In this document: positions 42,268-52,244 of the stretch, in pieces
Position numbering within the stretch: position 1 is the stretch's first letter
How the letters are laid out: every line of letters starts with the position of its first letter
Assembly: GCF_963678635.1 (NCBI RefSeq)
Contig: NW_026971460.1
Span: forward strand, 1-55,362
From: Symsagittifera roscoffensis
Lineage: Eukaryota > Xenacoelomorpha > Acoela > Convolutidae
Direction: 5' to 3'
Length of the DNA: 55,362 bases
Notes under the pieces: model-generated
Seen by the model: only the letters and a program-made list of their open reading frames with translations
What the model was told of the DNA's origin: nothing
The model's database searches: none
Translations under genes and position numbers: made by a program

Positions 42268-44877
42268 ATGAGTTTAGACAAGTCAAGGATGCCAAAACGA
42301 GGTAATAGCTCTAGGAAATTCATACCTGAAAAGCAAAGAAAAACGATGACCGATCCTTTTGTGGATTGGATCAAGCGAACCCGGTCCGATAAAGAGGGGA
42401 CGGTTTCAGGCAGAATGGTTGAAACGAGAAGTCAAAAGACCTCAGAAGAGCGAAGAGAACTGTTAGAAGTGGAGATCAATACGGACCATACCATGAACGA
42501 CAACCAGGGAGTAAATGGACTGGAAGGGAGAGGCAGAAGGCTGGCGAGTGAATCTACTCCGGTAGAACAAGGCCATGATTTTGCCACTTCCACAGGGACG
42601 TTGGATCGAGAGGAGATGTCGGAACTGTCCGACATCTCAACTGAAGTAACGGCAACTAGAAGATCTCCGACAGACAACACTATGATGGCAAGCGGAACTG
42701 GAAAACAAACAACCTCATCATCATTCTCAGAAAGAATGAAGAACACCTTCGGGAACATCTTTCCATTTAGCATGGGAGGAGGAGCTGGCAACGATGGTGA
42801 GTCCCAGGAGGAAGAAGATGAAGAGGAGCAAGGGGACTATGGATCTCAAGTCAGCCTCAATAGTTCAGTCCAAGAGAGTGAGGCACACGTCGGAAGAGAG
42901 ACTGGAACCACGGACAAATTTGGTGTAGCAACAACGATAAGCAAAGAGGCAAACACACCGGGCCAGTCGAAGGACTTCGCGATTAGGACAAGTTCGGAGC
43001 CACAACCTGAAGAGAGTAGAACCAGAGGGCTTGGCAACGCGTTAGCGGATCCTGAAATAGATAATGATAAAACGTCAAGACAGAGAGTCAAGGCCCGGAT
43101 CTCTACCAGCACGAAGCTACCTGGGACCGACAGAGTTACACCACCACTAGTGACGCCACTCATGGATAACGGGGCAGCACTAGAGGAAGCCTTAAACAAC
43201 ATAGTGGGCAGTTTAGGAGAACAAAATGAACAGATGTCGATAAGGATGAGTGAACTGGAAAGAGCAGTTCACATTGAAAGAGAAAGTCTGCGGGAAGAAA
43301 TAAACCGCAACAGACAAGAAGTTGGCAGAAGCGAAAAACGCTTGAAAGAAAGAACGGACGAACATATGACGAGGAACTTGTCGCGAATGACAAGAGAGGC
43401 GGAACAGAGGGAGTTACGCTTAAGAGCCGAAATGGAGAAGTTAAGAATTCAGCAAGAGCAGTCTCTTGGGTCTCTTGACACAAAGATAGACGCGATGATG
43501 GAGAGGCGAACGCAGGCTATCATGGATAGGTTGGACGGGCTACTAAGCAGCAAGAGTGGACCAAAAGAAGGAGAGCCGAACTCGGGAGGTCCCAGCAGGG
43601 AACCGAGGGTGAACTTCAATGAACATCAAAGGAGGAAGACATATGGATCCACTAGAGGCAGGGGCAGTTCATCAGGCTATGCCACAAGGGGTAATACAGC
43701 ATGGGGCCCGAACAGTAGAGCAAATTCAACGGGGAACAGACAGACCTCTGACGAACGACCAACGCAAGGCACACATGCGACTGGGAGAAGTGATTCCGGC
43801 AACAGGGGGCATGCAAGCCCGAAGAGGAGTCATGCAGGTCAAGCAGGAAACGCTCATGGTGATTCGGATTGCAGGGATGCACCGCACACAGAGCCTTCGA
43901 CAAGGTGTGAGGACACTCAAGCGGGACACTCAAGGGATGCTACGGCAATGGCCACAGCATTTGAACCCCTGAACAGGTCTTTAGAGACATTCCTGACGAG
44001 GTTATCAAGAACCAATGAACGCAGTGAGAAGTCCAGAAGAGTCTTTAAGAAACCAAGATGCTACAAAGACGAATCTGATGGCTGTATTGATACCTGGATA
44101 GAGGTAATGAAGCTGCATTTCGAGGAAGAGGACTTGTCGGAGAGACAGGAATGCAGCGCGCTCACCAGCAACTTAGAAGGGACAGCCCTGAACTGTGTCA
44201 TGGCTAAGAAACAGTATCAACGTGACACTGCTGAGAAAATCTTCGAAATCTTGTTAAACCGTTTCGGATCAGGGGTGCAGGGGCACCAGGCGATGATGCG
44301 CTTCGAGAAACGGAGGCAACGAGAAGATGAAACAATAGACAAGTTTCTCGATGATTTGGAAATGCTGAGAAGACGCAGCCAACCGGATGAGTCAAACCGA
44401 AGGATGAACCTGGCCGTAGCCTCAAAATTCATCGATGGTGTGAAAAATGATGAACTTCGTACGATGCTAGCAACGCATTACACACCACTATCAACTAATG
44501 CACCAACACCGGAGGAGTTGAGGCTCAAATCAAAAGAGTATCTTTTGTTGAAACCTCCTTCGAGATCTGGATATTACAAGAACAATTATGGCAATTTTAA
44601 CAACGGACCAGCTAACCAAGGGAACAATTGGTACAAACCGAGGGATGATATAGACAAGAGACGTTCTTGTGCTAATTGCAGTTCAACAGACCATCATGTG
44701 CCAGCATGCCCAGCTTACAAACAAGGCATGAAAGCAATAGGCTTTAGCCTCGAGGACGAAGATGCGCCAGAGTTGGATCATGAGGATTTCATGAGAGGAG
44801 TAATTGCGAAATTTGGCCCGAGGTGTTTCTTTTGTAACTTGGAAGGTCATTTTAAATCAGATTGTCCGCAATTCTAG
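42268..44877 (+). CDS. Ty3/gypsy Gag, 869 residues
   Basis: ATG at 42268 starts a long hydrophilic N-terminal half rich in Glu, Ser and Arg, probably disordered. A coiled coil follows at about residues 305-430 (LERAVHIERESLREEINRNR). The retrotransposon capsid-type domain lies at about 595-720 (WIEVMKLHFEEEDLSERQEC, then DETIDKFLDDLEML). Two Cys/His knuckles lie near the C-terminus, CANCSSTDHHVPAC (about 800) and CFFCNLEGHFKSDC (about 852). These should bind the element's RNA. The frame ends at TAG (44875-44877), three codons after the second knuckle, and pol continues in the same frame. Gag is unusually long for Ty3/gypsy because of the N-terminal extension. Confidence 0.92.
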   Translation: MSLDKSRMPKRGNSSRKFIPEKQRKTMTDPFVDWIKRTRSDKEGTVSGRMVETRSQKTSEERRELLEVEINTDHTMNDNQGVNGLEGRGRRLASESTPVEQGHDFATSTGTLDREEMSELSDISTEVTATRRSPTDNTMMASGTGKQTTSSSFSERMKNTFGNIFPFSMGGGAGNDGESQEEEDEEEQGDYGSQVSLNSSVQESEAHVGRETGTTDKFGVATTISKEANTPGQSKDFAIRTSSEPQPEESRTRGLGNALADPEIDNDKTSRQRVKARISTSTKLPGTDRVTPPLVTPLMDNGAALEEALNNIVGSLGEQNEQMSIRMSELERAVHIERESLREEINRNRQEVGRSEKRLKERTDEHMTRNLSRMTREAEQRELRLRAEMEKLRIQQEQSLGSLDTKIDAMMERRTQAIMDRLDGLLSSKSGPKEGEPNSGGPSREPRVNFNEHQRRKTYGSTRGRGSSSGYATRGNTAWGPNSRANSTGNRQTSDERPTQGTHATGRSDSGNRGHASPKRSHAGQAGNAHGDSDCRDAPHTEPSTRCEDTQAGHSRDATAMATAFEPLNRSLETFLTRLSRTNERSEKSRRVFKKPRCYKDESDGCIDTWIEVMKLHFEEEDLSERQECSALTSNLEGTALNCVMAKKQYQRDTAEKIFEILLNRFGSGVQGHQAMMRFEKRRQREDETIDKFLDDLEMLRRRSQPDESNRRMNLAVASKFIDGVKNDELRTMLATHYTPLSTNAPTPEELRLKSKEYLLLKPPSRSGYYKNNYGNFNNGPANQGNNWYKPRDDIDKRRSCANCSSTDHHVPACPAYKQGMKAIGFSLEDEDAPELDHEDFMRGVIAKFGPRCFFCNLEGHFKSDCPQF
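44875..44877 (+). other. In-frame TAG between gag and pol
   Basis: The reading is CAA TTC TAG GAT GCA with no change of frame on either side. Pol has no ATG near its beginning, so it must be made by readthrough, or this TAG is a mutation. TGG to TAG is a single transition and would give one continuous Gag-Pol. Confidence 0.9.
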
Positions 44878-47800
44878 GATGCAGTGGCAGACATCAAGCA
44901 TCCAAGGCATGAAGAAGCTTTGTCAGGAGTGAAAGCAAGCAAGGCTCGACTTTTGAGCGAAGCAGAGGCACGCAGGAAGGACAAACCTCAAGAGCTGGCG
45001 GCAAAGAAAATGCAAGCAGTAACAGAAGAAGCACGTGAACCGGAACCAGCAACTGCGGCCGATGACTTCAAGATCGATTATAAGGCAGCCGCAAAGGATG
45101 CTCTAAATAGAGTACAGCAGGAATTGGTGACGAAAGAGATCGAACAAAAAGTGAAACTTGAACTGGAAAATGAAAAGCTTCTGGAGCAACTGAATACCTT
45201 CGAGGCAACGGAGTTCGAAGAGACGAAAACACCAAGCAGTTTAGATATAAAACTTAAAGTGATCTCCGGTAAGAGGTTCGGCATGGCGCCGCAGGGAAAG
45301 AAGATACAGTCGATAATCTCAGTGGCTGGACACCAGGTAATAAGAAATTTGAGTGAACCATCAGAGTTCACTTTAATGCATTTGGACACATATGCAGATT
45401 ATCTGAGGCAGGTGGAGCCACGCACTGAGTCGAGAGCTGTGCGAGCACTACTAACGACGGGTGGCCCTCGCATGAAGAAACTTCATGGACGCTACTTGGA
45501 GGTCTATGGGCCGTATCAAATAATGCTGAACGTGGATGGAATCAGCATCTACACCAGGACTTACATAACAACAGATGATGACCAAATGGGGCAGATCTAT
45601 TTGGGTGAAGAGGAACTCAAAGTCCGCAGGATAGGCCATGACGCCATGATGGAACAAGACGCGGTACATATTGGATATGAAGCAGATGTGACAGCACACC
45701 TGCTTGACACCAACGGAACAAAAATCGGAGTCACAGGGCTTCTGGACACAGGCGCGGTGGTGAGTGTGATGCCGATAAAAACCTGGGAGAGAATGGGCTT
45801 CACGCGGGAAGATCTGATTCCTACGATTCTCCGACTAGCCGCTGCAAATCGAGGAGCTATCTACGTAGCCGGAAGAACACCGGTGATGGTCCTTCACATG
45901 GGAGGACGGAACCTTTGGATGAGCTTCTTGGTGGTAGAGAATCTGGACGACGCCGACCAATTCATCTTGGGCAGAGATTTTGTCAGGAACTTTGACGTGA
46001 TGATTGACTTGAACAACGGTCTAATACGGATTAGAAACCCGGACCGAAAGTATGTTAAGAGACCAATTAATAGGATAATAACAGACGAGAATAAGGTACC
46101 AGTTTTTTTGGATAGAAAAGTAAAATTACAACCAGGACAAGCTGTAGTAGCGATTTTTAGAATGAGAAATTTAAATTCGTTAAGTGATAGTAAACAGGTT
46201 TGCTTAGTACCGAATCCAAATAGTCAGAGTTCGGTGATTTTAGGCCGGAGCTTCTCGGTAACGCGAAACGGACTGTGTGTCAGTGTGTTGTTGAACACAC
46301 TGGACACCACGGTTTCAATCCAGCGTGGAAAGAAGCTTGGTTACGCATTGCCGATGAGGACCGACTATGAAGAGACACAAAACTTGAAGAAATATAGTGT
46401 GAAAGACTGTCCTTATCATGCCAATAAAGATAAAATTTTAAAGAGGATTGATGAATTAAAATCTATTCGTAAATTGTTTTCAATGAAATCCGAAACGGAC
46501 GACGGCTTATCAAGCTGCTCGAATTTTCCGGAACGCCCCTCGTCATATGAACTAGATTCTGACAAACCGGTTTTGCCAGAAATAGAACATTTAAAAGGAA
46601 AAATAGGTGAGGGAGATTTTGAAAAATTGCGGGACCTCCTAGATCGGAACGCCGAAGTATTTTCAAAACATAAGGCGGACATCGGTTGCTGTAATTTCGT
46701 CGAACACGAAATCGAAATAGAAGACCATAGGGAAGGCGCAAGGCGAATGACGCCACATAAATCGGAAGCGTGCCGAGCGGAAATAGAAATGTTGCTTGAA
46801 TACGACATGATAGAACCCTCGAAATCACCATGGGCTTGCGGAGTAGTAATGGCGAAAAAGAAAGGGGGGCAGCTTAGATTTTGTTGCGACTTTCGTTACT
46901 TGAACGCGGTAACGATTAAAGATGCGTACCCGATACCGCGAATAGACGAGAGCCTATCCAAACTTGGTGATGCAAAGTTCTTCACCACATTGGACTTGGG
47001 TTCTGCCTTCTGGCAGGTTCCTCTGCGAAAGAAGGACAGGGAGAAAACCGGATTCGCGTGCGAATTGGGGTTGTACCAGTGGAAGAGGATGCCCTTCGGC
47101 TTGTGCAATGCAACAGCAACTTTTCAAAGGCTGATGGCTCAGGCTTTGACAGGAGTGACCAAAAAGTACGGGAATCTCTTGATGTGCTACGTGGATGACG
47201 TAGTCATAGCGACACCAACCCTGGAGGGTCACATTGATCGACTCGATGAGGTCTTCGGATGTATGAAAAGAGCAGGCTTGAAATGCAAACCATCGAAATG
47301 TGAAATCCTTAGGGATTCGATCAAGTACCTGGGAAGAATGGTGGACCGGCATGGTGTGAGGCCAGATCCAGAAGCAGTAGAGGCTGTGCTGACATGGAAA
47401 GCTCCTAGAACGGACACACAGCTCATGAGCTTCCTAGGGTTTGCCAATTACTACCGAGAATTCATAAAAGGATACGCGGACAAGGTGTACCCGATGCAGA
47501 AGCTGATGCGCAACAAAGGGAAAAAGTTCGAATGGAACGATGAGGCACAAGTTGCTTTCGAGAACATAAAGCGGGAACTGTGCGAAGCGCCAGTGCTGGG
47601 CATGCCTACAGAAAAGGGCATGTATGTTCTCGACACAGACGCATCGGTGGTGGCCATCTCAGGAATATTGCATCAAGAGCAAGAATGGAACGGAAGAACA
47701 GTTCTCCGTCCCATTGCATACGGCAGCAAAGTCTTGAGTGACACAGAGATGAAATATGGCGCACCAAAAGCAGAAATGTTTGCAGTAGTTACCTTCGTGG

Positions 47801-50800
47801 AGAAGTACCGTGCATACTTGGGGAGCGCTCCCTTCAAGTTACGCGTGGACAACAGAGCGTTATCCTGGTTGAAGACCTACTCGATGGATCAGAGTTATAT
47901 TGGTACATGGATAGTAAGACTGGATGGCTACCATATGATAATCGAACACAGGATGCGTGATAAACATCAGAATGCTGACAGTCTCAGCAAGAAAACTGAG
48001 TTCTATGAAAGATTGGAGCAGAAGCAGGCCAATCAGGCGGAAGTAAAGGAGGGATTCTCGTTTCTGGACAAAGAAACTTATGAAGCGCTTCCCTTAACGA
48101 GATGGTTGGATAAGTCTGGACATCCAATTCCGGGGCATCCTGAGTTACCTGTAGAGAAAGCAGCCGAGATAAAGATCCTGTCAAGGGAGGACCCGGTCCC
48201 CTTGGATTTGTTGCTGCGCTCGAACCTGGTCCAGCAAGAACTCTCTCGCATGAATATAAACAGCCTCTCATTATTGGATAAAACGGTGCAAGTCACACCA
48301 CAAGTGATGCGGACACTGGGTGGATTGTTAGAAAGAGAAGTGGCCAGAGATGACCCCGAGTGGACAGCAGCAGTGGCATCGCTGACAATCAGTGAGAAGG
48401 TGAAGATCATGCCGTCCAGACGACAACACGAAGAGAACGAGAGGGATTGTAGGACAATAGTTCAGCAACTAGTATCCTCAATACCCCAGGAGATTTTAAC
48501 CAGTACTTCTTACGGACAGAAAGGACAGGAGAGCGGCAAGCAAAAGAAAACTGTCACCTTTGTAGACCGGGAAAAAGAGGGTGAAGAGGTAGAACAAAAT
48601 CTGCTGCAAGACTATTTGTCCGGGGAGAAGGATGAGGAGAAAAACCAGCGATCACAAGATCAACACCCGGAACAAGGAAATTTGTCCGGGGAGTCCGAGA
48701 TAGACGAGAAAATTCCTGATGAGAAACAGGACCTAGAGAACAAAGTTTTGTCCGGGGAGTTCAGATGGATGCGAAGGAAATACGGACATGATCTGGAGGA
48801 GCGTGCAGTCTCCAGCACAACACCTTCGACGGATGATAAGTCAGAAAGCTCGAGAATGAACACCTATTCAGACAGGGATTCGACCTCGGGATCAGAACTG
48901 TCAGAACTGGCGATACACACGCTACTAGTGGAAACTCGGGCGAGAAACCTGCACAGAGAGGTGTACCAGGATCCTGACAGTGATCGCTACCTAATACCAA
49001 GCGAAAGAGTCTTTGACAACGCAGCGGATGACTTAGAAACGATAGCGGTATCGAAACGTTCGATAAGCCTGTTGCCGCAGAAAGAGGTAGTCAGGACTGA
49101 TCTTCAGCCGTTTCAACAAGAAACACAACCGTTGGCGAAGATTTGGTGCGTTAAGATGGAAGAAGACACACATCAGCCCAACGAGCTGAACAGTCAGATG
49201 AGAGTCATGAAGACGTACTTGAAGGCGAGATACAGACTCTCGGACCTTCTAAGGGCGCAGAGAAATGATCGCATGACAAGCAACCTAAAAAGGTGGATAG
49301 AAAACGGTGCACCTGACAAAGGTGACCTGGAAGAAGACAGCTATAGGATCCTGAGACAATACTTCATGCAGAAGGAGGGGAGATTATATCTGAACAAGGA
49401 CGGGATCGTGGCTTGCAGGAGAAGAGAAGAAGACAAGGTCTTATACAAATATAACGCGATAGTGTTGCCGCAACTCTATCAGACAGAACTATTATTCAGG
49501 TCGCATGATCAGATGGGCCATCAAGGGATCGACAAAGTGTATCAGAGGATCCTGAAGCTCTTTGAGTGGCCTGGGATGAAAAAGGCATGCGAGAAATGGG
49601 TGACAGCATGTCTGTCATGCCAACAGGTCAAGGATCCTAGGAAGTTGCGATTTCCTTTACAATCAATTGAGTCGTCTGAATTCAACGAGGTGGTGCAGAT
49701 AGATCACCAGAAGATATGCATGACAGACAGCGGTTACAACCAAGTCTTGGTCATGATAGATCACTTCACGAAGTATGCAGAGGCCGTGCCCTGCATAACT
49801 GCCTCGGCGGAAGAGACATGCGACCACCTGATCAATACGTGGATAGCAAGACACGGATGTCCAATGACGTTTCAATCGGACAATGGAACGGCTTTCGTAG
49901 GCGAGCTTACGAAAGAGCTTATGAGACGGTCACAAGTCGCTCAGGCTCACTCCACGACATACCACCCTCAGACGAATGGCTTAGTGGAAAGACAGAATAG
50001 GACGTTAGTGTCGATGCTGAGGGTATATTGTTCCAGGTACATGACCGATTGGGACAGATACCTTCCACAGGTGATGGGAGCTTATAATAGCACGCAACAC
50101 TCCACCACTGGGGTCAGTCCACACATGATGCTGACGGGACACGAGAAGTCTTTACCCTTGACATTCTTCTACCCAGAATATGAGGGGAAGAAAACATCTC
50201 CACAGGTTTACGTGAGGGATGTGATCAGACGTCAACAGGAGTTGAACGATCTGTGTAGACGAAATACTCAGCAAGCACAGGCAAGGCAGAGGAAAAGATT
50301 CGACAAGAAAGCAGCTGGTGCAAAAGCCTACTCGGTGGGAGACTACGTATGGGTATTTCAGAACGTTATACCACCGAAAGGAACAAAGAAGCTTCTAAAA
50401 AAGTGGAGGGGACCCTTCATGATTACAGAGGTGCACCAAGAGGGACGCTTTTATAGACTGAGTACTGGCCGAGCCGCCCACTACGAAAACATCAAGCCAC
50501 ACAATCCATCGATAGAAGACTGGTGTGTACCTGCAGACATGGAAGAAGGGGATTATCTAATGATGGATCCTGCCTGTGAGGTCAATGAAAAAGGCACCAG
50601 GCAGAAGAACGATGGAAACGAAATCGTAGAGGATGGTACAGATACACCGCTGGACCTGGATCCAAACGAACAGATCGAAGCGGACGATGAGACCTTACCC
50701 TACGCAGAGGAAGATTGGCAGGATCCCGAACAGACAGAGATTCCCAAGAACATGGAACCAGATCTTCCGTTCACGATGCAGACTCGTCAGAAAGACGGGA

Positions 50801-51858
50801 TGAGACCAAGAAAGAAATACAATCCTTACGGTGACGACTTTGTAGTGGATAGGATAGATCTAAAGAAAATAGTGGAGGAAGTAGTGGGTTTAGAGGAAAT
50901 AACCGTGTCACAAGACATTGACATAGTCGATGATCACAACGATGAGTGGGTTGACGACTGGTCGAAACCCGAGGTGGAGTTCGACGATGAGCAACAGCAG
51001 TCAAATGAACAAGACCTGACGAACCTGCGTGTCTTAGAGTGGCTGAATGAAATGACATCAGACCCTAAAGAGACCAGCGTTACGATTCAAGACGTAGATC
51101 GCGAAAGCGCGAAATACCTTAAGACCGAACGAGATGATCCTTCCTGGGCTGCCCAGGAAGGACAACTTCTCATTCCAGCTTCTAATCTTGACTTAATACC
51201 CGGTATGCGATCGACGGGGACGCCGATGGATATTTTTGTCCGGGGAGTGGGGGTAGGACTTACCCACACTGAAAACTTGATAATAAAAAAATTGAGAATA
51301 GCAAGAGAAACAGGAAACTTAGAAGCAGAAACAGGCGAAGAACCTAAGAAACCTGACATAGGCAGGGTAGTTGAGTCATATTTTAACTTACCAAATGAAT
51401 ATTCAAGTAACATAGTACTAACAGATAGTGATTTCATACTCACAAACAGAACATGTGCGATAGCAATCACCGCAGACATGAGTTTTAGGACGGCGCTAGC
51501 GGCAGATTTTAAGAGGGAATACAAAAACGTGGAATTCCTTTGGAAGCAAAGACCAGGGATAGGGGGCGTAGCAGCCTTACCCCCGGCGGTGTCGCAGATA
51601 CCGGGAAAGTACTTGTGCTTCTTGGTAACGAGGGCGACGGAGAAGCAGCACGTGGACCCAGAAAACCTAGTCTTGTCTTTGACGAGGCTGAGGGACTTCC
51701 TTGTGGAAATGGACGTGAAGGAGCTCTCGCTTCCAGTGTACGATCCAAATAGAGGAAGACTGCATCCTCGTGAATTGTACGCGCTTGTACACGTGATATT
51801 CTCTGATACGAACATACAAGTATATCTACATAAGAAATATTACTTAAGTATAGGCTGA
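44878..51858 (+). CDS. Ty3/gypsy Pol: protease-RT-RNase H-integrase with macro-like C-terminus
   Basis: About 2,326 codons, numbered here from 44884. Residues 1-260 are helical and charged. Aspartic protease: GLLDTGAVVSVMP (about 284) and FILGRDFVRNFD. RT: about 610-860 with catalytic CYVDDVVIATP (768). RNase H: about 915-1050 from YVLDTDASV. An acidic spacer of some 450 residues follows, with LSGE three times. Integrase zinc module: about 1540-1580 (HDQMGHQGIDKVY, CLSCQQ). Core: D in VQIDHQ (1605), D in SDNGTAFVG (1664) and E in LVERQNR (1700). A GPF-type C-terminal module (LKKWRGPFMITEV, about 1839) comes next. An acidic linker of about 300 residues leads to a domain at about 2175-2318 resembling TARG1/OARD1 macro domains. 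No chromodomain is seen. The ORF is uninterrupted. Confidence 0.93.
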   Translation, partial: DAVADIKHPRHEEALSGVKASKARLLSEAEARRKDKPQELAAKKMQAVTEEAREPEPATAADDFKIDYKAAAKDALNRVQQELVTKEIEQKVKLELENEKLLEQLNTFEATEFEETKTPSSLDIKLKVISGKRFGMAPQGKKIQSIISVAGHQVIRNLSEPSEFTLMHLDTYADYLRQVEPRTESRAVRALLTTGGPRMKKLHGRYLEVYGPYQIMLNVDGISIYTRTYITTDDDQMGQIYLGEEELKVRRIGHDAMMEQDAVHIGYEADVTAHLLDTNGTKIGVTGLLDTGAVVSVMPIKTWERMGFTREDLIPTILRLAAANRGAIYVAGRTPVMVLHMGGRNLWMSFLVVENLDDADQFILGRDFVRNFDVMIDLNNGLIRIRNPDRKYVKRPINRIITDENKVPVFLDRKVKLQPGQAVVAIFRMRNLNSLSDSKQVCLVPNPNSQSSVILGRSFSVTRNGLCVSVLLNTLDTTVSIQRGKKLGYALPMRTDYEETQNLKKYSVKDCPYHANKDKILKRIDELKSIRKLFSMKSETDDGLSSCSNFPERPSSYELDSDKPVLPEIEHLKGKIGEGDFEKLRDLLDRNAEVFSKHKADIGCCNFVEHEIEIEDHREGARRMTPHKSEACRAEIEMLLEYDMIEPSKSPWACGVVMAKKKGGQLRFCCDFRYLNAVTIKDAYPIPRIDESLSKLGDAKFFTTLDLGSAFWQVPLRKKDREKTGFACELGLYQWKRMPFGLCNATATFQRLMAQALTGVTKKYGNLLMCYVDDVVIATPTLEGHIDRLDEVFGCMKRAGLKCKPSKCEILRDSIKYLGRMVDRHGVRPDPEAVEAVLTWKAPRTDTQLMSFLGFANYYREFIKGYADKVYPMQKLMRNKGKKFEWNDEAQVAFENIKRELCEAPVLGMPTEKGMYVLDTDASVVAISGILHQEQEWNGRTVLRPIAYGSKVLSDTEMKYGAPKAEMFAVVTFVEKYRAYLGSAPFKLRVDNRALSWLKTYSMDQSYIGTWIVRLDGYHMIIEHRMRDKHQNADSLSKKTEFYERLEQKQANQAEVKEGFSFLDKETYEALPLTRWLDKSGHPIPGHPELPVEKAAEIKILSREDPVPLDLLLRSNLVQQELSRMNINSLSLLDKTVQVTPQVMRTLGGLLEREVARDDPEWTAAVASLTISEKVKIMPSRRQHEENERDCRTIVQQLVSSIPQEILTSTSYGQKGQESGKQKKTVTFVDREKEGEEVEQNLLQDYLSGEKDEEKNQRSQDQHPEQGNLSGESEIDEKIPDEKQDLENKVLSGEFRWMRRKYGHDLEERAVSSTTPSTDDKSESSRMNTYSDRDSTSGSELSELAIHTLLVETRARNLHREVYQDPDSDRYLIPSERVFDNAADDLETIAVSKRSISLLPQKEVVRTDLQPFQQETQPLAKIWCVKMEEDTHQPNELNSQMRVMKTYLKARYRLSDLLRAQRNDRMTSNLKRWIENGAPDKGDLEEDSYRILRQYFMQKEGRLYLNKDGIVACRRREEDKVLYKYNAIVLPQLYQTELLFRSHDQMGHQGIDKVYQRILKLFEWPGMKKACEKWVTACLSCQQVKDPRKLRFPLQSIESSEFNEVVQIDHQKICMTDSGYNQVLVMIDHFTKYAEAVPCITASAEETCDHLINTWIARHGCPMTFQSDNGTAFVGELTKELMRRSQVAQAHSTTYHPQTNGLVERQNRTLVSMLRVYCSRYMTDWDRYLPQVMGAYNSTQHSTTGVSPHMMLTGHEKSLPLTFFYPEYEGKKTSPQVYVRDVIRRQQELNDLCRRNTQQAQARQRKRFDKKAAGAKAYSVGDYVWVFQNVIPPKGTKKLLKKWRGPFMITEVHQEGRFYRLSTGRAAHYENIKPHNPSIEDWCVPADMEEGDYLMMDPACEVNEKGTRQKNDGNEIVEDGTDTPLDLDPNEQIEADDETLPYAEEDWQDPEQTEIPKNMEPDLPFTMQTRQKDGMRPRKKYNPYGDDFVVDRIDLKKIVEEVVGLEEITVSQDIDIVDDHNDEWVDDWSKPEVEFDDEQQQSNEQDLTNLRVLEWLNEMTSDPKETSVTIQDVDRESAKYLKTERDDPSWAAQEGQLLIPASNLDLIPGMRSTGTPMDIFVRGVGVGLTHTENLIIKKLRIARETGNLEAETGEEPKKPDIGRVVESYFNLPNEYSSNIVLTDSDFILTNRTCAIAITADMSFRTALAADFKREYKNVEFLWKQRPGIGGVAALPPAVSQIPGKYLCFLVTRATEKQHVDPENLVLSLTRLRDFLVEMDVKELSLPVYDPNRGRLHPRELYALVHVIFSDTNIQVYLHKKYYLSIG
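51402..51855 (+). other. Macro-like domain at the end of Pol
   Basis: The block order matches small macro domains of the TARG1/OARD1 group, which remove ADP-ribose from glutamate. There is an N-terminal strand (IVLTDSDFIL), then AIAITADMSF leading to the helix LAADFKREYKNVEFLWKQ. GGVAAL comes next, the hydrophobic strand KYLCFLVTRAT, a helix (PENLVLSLTRLRDFLVEM), the strand KELSLPVYD, and the terminal helix/strand LYALVHVIFSDTNIQVYL. By eye, Arg stands where the family has its catalytic Lys (VTRAT). The Gly-rich loop with the catalytic Asp reads DPNRGRL. Binding of ADP-ribose without hydrolysis is the natural guess; this is inference. Confidence 0.65.
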
Positions 51859-52244
51859 GTGATGTGCGAGAGGGTGTTAGGCCAAAGACTAAGTTGTGTG
51901 TAATATGTGAGAGGTGCGTTATGTTATGTTATGTGTTAGGTTATTAAGATCATGGGTAAGTAGGGGTTAGTGACCATGAACAACTAAATGACGATCTTGG
52001 GAATAGATCCAAAGTTTGGACTGTCCAATCTTAGGTCGAATTCCAAAATTTTAGAAACCAATTGATTTTAATAGATTTTAGGATAAACATCTTTTTATCT
52101 GAACTGTCTTTAAGCAAATTTTAACGATATATATTAAGGTGAAACTGACAGGTGTGACAGTCGTGATTCCTTTTCTAGATCCTGATTGATCATTTAAATT
52201 ACTCACTTGAGTCAAAGAATCGAATCAAACTTGAAAAGAATAGA
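51859..52244. promoter_or_regulatory. Spacer between pol and ORF3 with a candidate splice acceptor
   Basis: No frame is supported in these 386 bases. GATTCCTTTTCTAG (ending 52178) is a good acceptor 66 bases before the ORF3 ATG, so ORF3 could be made from a spliced message, as retroviral downstream genes are. Confidence 0.4.

Noticed and set aside
43619-43972. 117-codon plus frame inside gag
   Set aside because: Internal shifted frame with no initiation context; the Gag frame is continuous through it.
51087-51815. 242-codon minus-strand ORF opposite the end of pol
   Set aside because: The plus strand is continuous with Pol and carries recognisable domains; the minus frame has no motif.
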